Source of the DNA: Erysipelotrichaceae bacterium
Lineage (GTDB): Bacteria; Bacillota_I; Bacilli_A; Erysipelotrichales; Erysipelotrichaceae
DNA: 64,000 bases
Assembly (NCBI GenBank): GCA_017405785.1
Contig: JAFQZR010000027.1
Span: 1 to 64,000, forward strand
Direction of reading: 5' to 3'
Under the pieces are notes generated by a model that worked only from the letters and a program-made list of their open reading frames with translations, was not told where the DNA came from and searched no databases. A program made the position numbers and the translations under genes. This document shows positions 58,905-64,000 of this stretch, in pieces. The stretch's first letter is position 1. Every line of letters starts with the position of its first letter.

Positions 58905-61220
58905 CTACTCTCCTACTTCAAATTCAACGACCTTTGATTCAAGTCCCTCAGCCTTTATCTCCAAAGTACCTTTTCCTGTTGAGGTAGAGGCAATGAAGCA
59001 TCCGCCACATCCGCCTTCCAGTGTGATCATTTCCGGTCCCATCAGTTTTACCGATCCTTCCGCTTTCAGTCTCACCGGAAGCTGGGCATACGGTGCCGGA
59101 TTATCATATTCATCAAGAACTCTGATTCTGATAAGCGACATGTCATAAGTGTCTTCTTCTTTCAGTTCACTGTTGGAAACCTTTACTTCAAGATGCAGTC
59201 TGCATGACTGAGCCAGGGTTCTACTGATCCTTACTTCACCGTTCTTAATGCCGTCAAAACGCCATACTGTGGCTTCACCGCCCCAGTTACCGACATACTT
59301 GCCGTATAACTGTACGATGTCATTGTATTTCATGCCGTATCTGATCATGCCGTAGCCGATCTTGGCCTTGTCTTTCAGAGGCATGTTGCTGTAACCGTGA
59401 ACAGCTGCGGATAACAGGCCGTCATGGAACAGTTTCTCCTTCTCGCCGCTGAAGCCTTCATTAGCAGCCAGCAGCTTGCCGATGGTATCGTCAACTACCA
59501 GTACCGGATGGTTCAGGGCATCGTAATCAGCCATGGCCAGATCAGTTACATAAACACCGTTTTTATACAGTTTGACTACATCCATGTTGGTGAAGACATA
59601 AACCTTCCCTATGAATCCTGCCCGGTAATCGCCAATGTCCATGCTGGAAGATACAACCAATACAGGAGTTTCATCCTGCTGACTGGCATATAAGGCAGCG
59701 GCGATCTTCGGGTTACGGAAACCGTCCATTACACCGTGATAACATACTCTGTCACCGGATCCGAAATCCTTGTGGGTTGGATAGTCGAACATGCACCACT
59801 GGAAACATCCTGCATGAGTACCATCATCCATAGCCTGATTCAGTACCGCTGCATGTCTCAAGGCATGGGACTGTCTTCTTTCCCAGTTGTCAAACATCTT
59901 GGTCGGGAACATATGGCCGTTAGCTTCTGTTATGATCAGAGGCCTGTTCTTCTTCGTTACCTTTGATTTTGGCTTGCAGCCAGGTGTACTGCCGTTATGC
60001 GAGAAATCATTGAAGGCATAGACATCTTCCAGCAAAGAGCTGTTTTCCAGATATCTGACACCGGAAGTGCATCTTGACGGGTCAAGCTGATGAGCCACTT
60101 TATTGGTGGCTTTGTAGAAGATATCATCATCCTGACTTTCATTGATTCTGACACCCCACAGGAAGATGGACGGATGGTTACGGTATTGCATAACCATTTC
60201 TCTTACCATTCTTACAGCATGTTTCTTCCAGTTCTGATCGCCTATATGCTGCCATCCCGGTATCTCCGTGAATACCAGTAAGCCTAACCTGTCACAGGCA
60301 TCAATGAAATGCTGGGAGACAGGATAATGGGAAGTACGAACGGCATTGCAGCCCAGTTCTTCCTTCAGGATCCTGGCATCCTCATACTGCAATGACTCTG
60401 TAGCGGCATATCCTATAAAAGGATAACTCTGATGTCTGTTAAGTCCGCGCAGAAAGAGCTTTCTGCCATTGAGGTAGAAACTGTTCTCATCAAATGTTAC
60501 CGTACGGAAGCCGAAGCAGACTTCCCTGGATTCCTCATGTCCAACGAGCCCGACTTCGCATTTATACACCACCGGATCGTCAATATCCCACGGTTTTACA
60601 TCCTTGAGAGTAACTGTCAGGTTATCTTTAGAAGTGATTTCTTCGTAAATAATGTCATCCGAAGCAGTTTTAATGCGTACGATCCTGTCTTCTTTTGAAT
60701 CGGTCTGTATCTGAATAACTGCCTGATCAAGTTCAGGAGTATATACAAAGATATCTTTAATGTATTCTTCATCAACTATGTCCAGCCATACTTCACGGTA
60801 TAAGCCGCCGTAGGTCAGATAGTCGATGACATATCCAAACGGAGGTATCTCACCGTTTTCTGTAGTATCAAGCTGTACTGATACGGTATGCTTTCCGCCG
60901 TTCTTTACAAACTCAGTTATTTCAATGCGGAATGCCGTATAGCCTCCCTTATGCACTCCCCGCTTGTTTCCGTCAACATAGACTGTCGCAATATGAGCAG
61001 CCCCGTCAAACTGCAGGAAGACTTTCTTACCGCCAAGATCGTGATTAAACTCAATTTCCTTTGAATAACCGCAGATCATCTGATAATCTTTCTCGTTGAT
61101 GTAATGATATCCCAGCATCCTGCTGGAATGAGGCAGCCTGACCGGCTGTCCTGTTACTCCATAACGGAATTCATCTTTCCACTGTTCACAGAATATCCAA
61201 TTGTTATTCAGAGAGATCAT
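58905..61220 (-). CDS. GH2 beta-galactosidase-type glycoside hydrolase
   Basis: 771 residues. Sugar-binding, Ig-like and TIM-barrel domains of GH2: LPHSSRMLGYHY, FLRGLNRHQSYPF, AVRTSHYPVSQHFIDACDRLGLLVFTEIPGW, acid/base Glu in LWGVRINES (about 372), nucleophile Glu in ITEANGH. A C-terminal Ig-like domain follows (about 670-771). Beta-galactosidase is the best guess given galK/galM next door, though GH2 also includes beta-glucuronidases and mannosidases. There is no signal peptide. AGGAGGAG precedes the ATG. Confidence 0.87.
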   Translation of the reverse strand: MISLNNNWIFCEQWKDEFRYGVTGQPVRLPHSSRMLGYHYINEKDYQMICGYSKEIEFNHDLGGKKVFLQFDGAAHIATVYVDGNKRGVHKGGYTAFRIEITEFVKNGGKHTVSVQLDTTENGEIPPFGYVIDYLTYGGLYREVWLDIVDEEYIKDIFVYTPELDQAVIQIQTDSKEDRIVRIKTASDDIIYEEITSKDNLTVTLKDVKPWDIDDPVVYKCEVGLVGHEESREVCFGFRTVTFDENSFYLNGRKLFLRGLNRHQSYPFIGYAATESLQYEDARILKEELGCNAVRTSHYPVSQHFIDACDRLGLLVFTEIPGWQHIGDQNWKKHAVRMVREMVMQYRNHPSIFLWGVRINESQDDDIFYKATNKVAHQLDPSRCTSGVRYLENSSLLEDVYAFNDFSHNGSTPGCKPKSKVTKKNRPLIITEANGHMFPTKMFDNWERRQSHALRHAAVLNQAMDDGTHAGCFQWCMFDYPTHKDFGSGDRVCYHGVMDGFRNPKIAAALYASQQDETPVLVVSSSMDIGDYRAGFIGKVYVFTNMDVVKLYKNGVYVTDLAMADYDALNHPVLVVDDTIGKLLAANEGFSGEKEKLFHDGLLSAAVHGYSNMPLKDKAKIGYGMIRYGMKYNDIVQLYGKYVGNWGGEATVWRFDGIKNGEVRISRTLAQSCRLHLEVKVSNSELKEEDTYDMSLIRIRVLDEYDNPAPYAQLPVRLKAEGSVKLMGPEMITLEGGCGGCFIASTSTGKGTLEIKAEGLESKVVEFEVGE

Positions 61221-61355
61221 GGTACTCCTCCTGCGGCATCTAGCCCTTCTTTTTGAATTATAACATAGAACATATTGCTCCTGTACAAAACGGGATTTAA
61301 TCTGCTAAAAGATACAAATTATGTTATATTAAATCTGTGGAGGTTATATAACAAT
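61221..61355. promoter_or_regulatory. Divergent control region of the galactoside locus
   Basis: Two copies of the 9-bp sequence TATGTTATA in opposite orientation (reverse complement at 61259-61267; plus strand 61320-61328) overlap the likely -10 boxes of the two divergent operons (TATAAT on the minus side, TATATT on the plus side). GGAGGT (61339-61344) serves galK. No clear -35 or catabolite-response element was found. Confidence 0.45.
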
Positions 61356-62627
61356 ATGAAAGTCACTGCTTTGATGAATGATTTTAAAAGCGGTCTGAAC
61401 GATTCCGTTTTACTTGATTTTTATGTGGATAAGAGTCTTGTTGAACCGCAGAAAAAGAGATACATCGCTCTTTTAAAGGAATACCTTGATAAATTCGGTG
61501 ATGAGGATGTCAGCATCTTATCCGTACCGGGCAGAAGCGAGATCACCGGTAACCATACCGACCACCAGCACGGCTGCGTTCTGGCCTGCTCAATCAACCT
61601 CGATATCATCTGTGTTGCTGCCAAAGCAGACAAGACAGAGGTATATTCCAACGGACAGCTGATTGCCGGGGTAAGCGCTGAAGATACATCATTTGATCCT
61701 TCCCAGAAGCACACATCCGCTGCCTTATGTCGCGGTGTCATGAACCGTCTGGAAGTAAACGGCTTTAAAATCGGTAATTTCCATGCCGTAATGCGTTCCA
61801 ACGTCCGGGTCGGTTCAGGTCTGTCATCATCAGCAGCCTTTGAGGTAATGATCGGTACGATCATGTCTTACCTGTACAATGAAGGCAAGGTTGACAAGGT
61901 TGAAATAGCCAAGTATTCACAGTATGCCGAAAACCAGTATTTCGGCAAGCCGTGCGGTCTGATGGACCAGTGTGCCTGTGCCTTAGGCGGTGTTGCATAC
62001 ATTGACTTTGAGGATCCTTCCAACCCGATAATCGATCAGATCGGTTTCAAGCTGAATGACTATGGCTATTCTCTGTGCATTGTCAATACCGGCGGTTCTC
62101 ATTCAAAGCTGACCGGAGAATACTCCGCCATTACGGAAGAAATGGGACAGATCGCTGCATTCTTCAATGAAAAGGTCTTAAGAAATGTATCCGAAAGACA
62201 GATCCTCAATAACCTGAAACTGTTACGTGACAATTATGGCGACAGAGCTGTCATGAGATCACTGCACATGATCAGGGAAAACGAAAGAGTCATGCGTCAG
62301 AGAGATAACCTCAAGGAAGGAAACATTGAAGGATTCATCAAAACCATCAAGGAATCCGGAAACAGTTCCTTCAAGTATCTGCAGAACGTCTATACAAACA
62401 TCGATGTGGCATATCAGCCATTATCGCTGGCCTTAATGATCTCCGAAGGTTTCCTGGGTGAAGATGAAGCCTGCCGTGTTCACGGCGGCGGCTTTGCCGG
62501 TACGATCCAGGCCTTTGTCAAGAATGAAAACGTAAGTGAATACAAGAAACTGATGGACAAGGTTTTCGGCAAGGATGCCTGCATTGTCTTACAGGTCAAT
62601 AATCACGGGAGCGACAGAGTTTTATGA
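61356..62627 (+). CDS. galK: Galactokinase
   Basis: 423 residues from the ATG at 61356 (GGAGGT 11 bases upstream; the frame is open to 61275 without a site). GHMP kinase motifs: VPGRSEITGNHTDHQHG (about 48-64, galactokinase signature), GSGLSSSAAFE (about 153-163) and HGGGFAGT near the C-terminus. It phosphorylates galactose released by the GH2/GH36 enzymes. galT and galE are not in the window. It overlaps galM by 4 bases. Confidence 0.92.
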   Translation: MKVTALMNDFKSGLNDSVLLDFYVDKSLVEPQKKRYIALLKEYLDKFGDEDVSILSVPGRSEITGNHTDHQHGCVLACSINLDIICVAAKADKTEVYSNGQLIAGVSAEDTSFDPSQKHTSAALCRGVMNRLEVNGFKIGNFHAVMRSNVRVGSGLSSSAAFEVMIGTIMSYLYNEGKVDKVEIAKYSQYAENQYFGKPCGLMDQCACALGGVAYIDFEDPSNPIIDQIGFKLNDYGYSLCIVNTGGSHSKLTGEYSAITEEMGQIAAFFNEKVLRNVSERQILNNLKLLRDNYGDRAVMRSLHMIRENERVMRQRDNLKEGNIEGFIKTIKESGNSSFKYLQNVYTNIDVAYQPLSLALMISEGFLGEDEACRVHGGGFAGTIQAFVKNENVSEYKKLMDKVFGKDACIVLQVNNHGSDRVL

Positions 62628-63646
62628 TCAAGATGCTTGAACCATTCGGTGTAATTGACGATACACCTGTCTATCTTTATACGATCTCTTATGGAAACTA
62701 TTCTGCTTCCATCTGTAATTTCGGAGCTACTCTGATCAGATTATTCGTTCCGGATAAAAACGGTAATCCTGTTAACGTTGTCTGCGGTTATGACAGTGTG
62801 GAGGCCTATATCCTCAATGACAGCTACATGGGAGCCATCGTCCTGCCGTCAGCCAACCGCATCAGAAAAGGTCAGTTCACCCTCAACGGCAAGACATATC
62901 AGCTGCGGATCAATAACGGTCCAAACAACCTGCATTCCTCCCTGCCTGGCGGCAGTGCTCAGCGTATCTGGCGTCTGGTCAATTACGGTGAATCAGAACT
63001 GACTTTACAGCTGGAATACGGTGACGGTGATCTGGGCTTCCCGGGAATCAGAGTATTCACCGTAACATATGCTTTATCTGAAGAAGGACTTACCATCTCC
63101 TACAGTGCCGTAAGTGATCAGGATACCCTGTTCAATCCAACCAACCATTCATATTTCAACCTCAAGGGACACGGAACCATCCTGGATCATATTCTTCAGA
63201 TCAATGCCCATTACTTCACACCTAACGATGCCGACAGCTGCCCTACCGGTGAGATCAGAGCAGTTGAAAACACTCCGTTTGATTTTACACAGCCAAAGCC
63301 AATCGGTCAGGATATCAATCAGGATGATATCCAGCTGGTCTACGGCAACGGTTATGACCACAACTGGATGATTGATGACTTTGATGGTTCTCTGAAAACA
63401 ATTGCGGTTCTGTATTGTGAAGAAACAGGCATTCAGTGTGAAACACTTACCAGTATGCCGGGCATTCAGGTTTACACAGCCAACTACCTCGGCAATGAGA
63501 AGTATTCAAAGAATGCTGCCGTATGTCTGGAAACCCAGTTTACACCGGATTCCATCAACCTTGACAATCAGGTCAAGCCGATAATAAAAGCCGGTGTCCC
63601 GGCCTCTCATGTAACGGTATACCGTTTCAGTGTAAAGGAATCATAA
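62624..63646 (+). CDS. galM: Aldose 1-epimerase (galactose mutarotase)
   Basis: 340 residues, complete. NPTNHSYFNLKGHG with catalytic His (about 168-181), YGNGYDHNWMID, and a C-terminal CLETQFTPDSIN with the catalytic Glu (about 304-315). It interconverts beta- and alpha-galactose for galK. It overlaps galK (ATGA) and converges on the CPBP gene with a 6-bp overlap. Confidence 0.93.
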   Translation: MIKMLEPFGVIDDTPVYLYTISYGNYSASICNFGATLIRLFVPDKNGNPVNVVCGYDSVEAYILNDSYMGAIVLPSANRIRKGQFTLNGKTYQLRINNGPNNLHSSLPGGSAQRIWRLVNYGESELTLQLEYGDGDLGFPGIRVFTVTYALSEEGLTISYSAVSDQDTLFNPTNHSYFNLKGHGTILDHILQINAHYFTPNDADSCPTGEIRAVENTPFDFTQPKPIGQDINQDDIQLVYGNGYDHNWMIDDFDGSLKTIAVLYCEETGIQCETLTSMPGIQVYTANYLGNEKYSKNAAVCLETQFTPDSINLDNQVKPIIKAGVPASHVTVYRFSVKES

Positions 63647-64000
63647 CTGAAATATCAGTATAACACCTATCGTATTAATAGCCAGATTGGCACATCCGTG
63701 GATGAGCCAGCTGGCTTTTAAACTGCCAAATTTCAGGCATACTATCTGTAATATTACTCCACATAATGCCAGTCCGGTAATACATAAGACAAATATCAGT
63801 GGATTAAACCAGTTAGATACCATGCCGATGTGATACAGGGCAAAACAGATTGCGGATACGATCATACCGGTTTTACCATTACCCTGCTTTTCAAAAAGCT
63901 GATAGATGAATCCTCTGAAAAATGATTCTTCCAGAAATGAATTCACCACAATAATATACGCAAATACAAACAGGCAGTTTTCCCTGGTCAGCTGTTCCTT
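63641..64000 (-). CDS. CPBP family intramembrane metalloprotease (C-terminal part, runs off the window)
   Basis: At least 119 residues, open to the window edge; the apparent GTG at 63949 is internal. CPBP/Abi motifs: EESFFRGF (EExxxR), FALYHIGM (second His), and WLIHGCANLAIN (third His/Asn), with several membrane helices. CPBP proteases in Bacillota act in protein maturation, bacteriocin self-immunity or membrane quality control; the role here is not indicated. Confidence 0.85.
   Translation of the reverse strand, partial: KEQLTRENCLFVFAYIIVVNSFLEESFFRGFIYQLFEKQGNGKTGMIVSAICFALYHIGMVSNWFNPLIFVLCITGLALCGVILQIVCLKFGSLKASWLIHGCANLAINTIGVILIFQL

Noticed and set aside
1-64000. CRISPR array, rRNA operon, replication origin or prophage
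   Set aside because: No regularly spaced direct repeats, no rRNA-like sequence, no DnaA-box cluster next to dnaA/dnaN, and no phage structural genes were seen.

Overview
The window looks like the chromosome of a low-to-mid GC Gram-positive bacterium (Bacillota). I lean towards the Erysipelotrichia, as an inference from gene content and gene order rather than from a marker-gene comparison. Several blocks keep Bacillus-like order: ispH / DEAD-box helicase / nfo; asp23-family (yqhY) - nusB - xseA - xseB - ispA - tlyA - recN (folD, dxs and ahrC are missing from this block); smc - ftsY - ylxM; nrnA - dnaE. Most genes are ordinary housekeeping genes packed with 1-20 bp gaps or short overlaps. I see no prophage, CRISPR array or recognisable defence locus.

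Layout. 1-144: left end of a probable IS3-type insertion sequence running off the window. 168-1178: a secreted, membrane-anchored protein with cohesin-like and cadherin-like domains. 1.2-3.0 kb: glpK and a TSCPD protein. 3.0-3.4 kb: a gap holding a decayed KDPG-aldolase fragment. 3.4-20.2 kb: mostly plus-strand housekeeping genes (lspA, rluD-type, rhomboid, dCMP deaminase, helicase, nfo, truB, ribF, the nusB-recN block, xerD, a flavoprotein). 20.2-21.1 kb: an AT-rich patch with a ribbon-helix-helix regulator, bounded by 15-bp inverted repeats. 21.1-42.5 kb: minus-strand genes (a membrane protein with a Nudix-like region, two OmpR-type two-component systems, dnaE, nrnA, ackA, smc/ftsY, thioredoxin, nagB, lipid kinase, pduL, a MerR regulator, cdd, and an S1-domain/glucose-6-phosphate isomerase fusion), interrupted by a plus-strand tRNA-His. 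42.5-46.6 kb: plus-strand yuiD-like, nfu, DUF5685, J-domain, zinc-ribbon and CCA-adding enzyme genes. 46.7-57.3 kb: mixed-strand genes (large membrane protein, F420-ligase-like protein, Nudix, second RluA-type synthase, TPR/DUF4037/lipoprotein operon, murI, dapL-type aminotransferase with a symporter). 57.3-63.6 kb: a divergent galactoside locus (GH36, GH2 / galK, galM). The window ends inside a CPBP-family protease gene.

The most interesting pattern is in the starts. Eight or nine genes lack a Shine-Dalgarno sequence and instead have a sigma-A -10 hexamer placed 6 (rarely 7 or 8) bases before the ATG, in five cases with a -35 element at 17 or 16 bp. This predicts leaderless mRNAs starting at or within a base or two of the ATG. 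They coexist with many genes carrying strong AGGAGG-type sites. Other points worth checking are the in-frame S1-Pgi fusion that keeps an intact internal ribosome site for Pgi, a RibF without a riboflavin-kinase domain, a 24-codon membrane-peptide gene under a hairpin-masked ribosome site, and an unusually short SMC.
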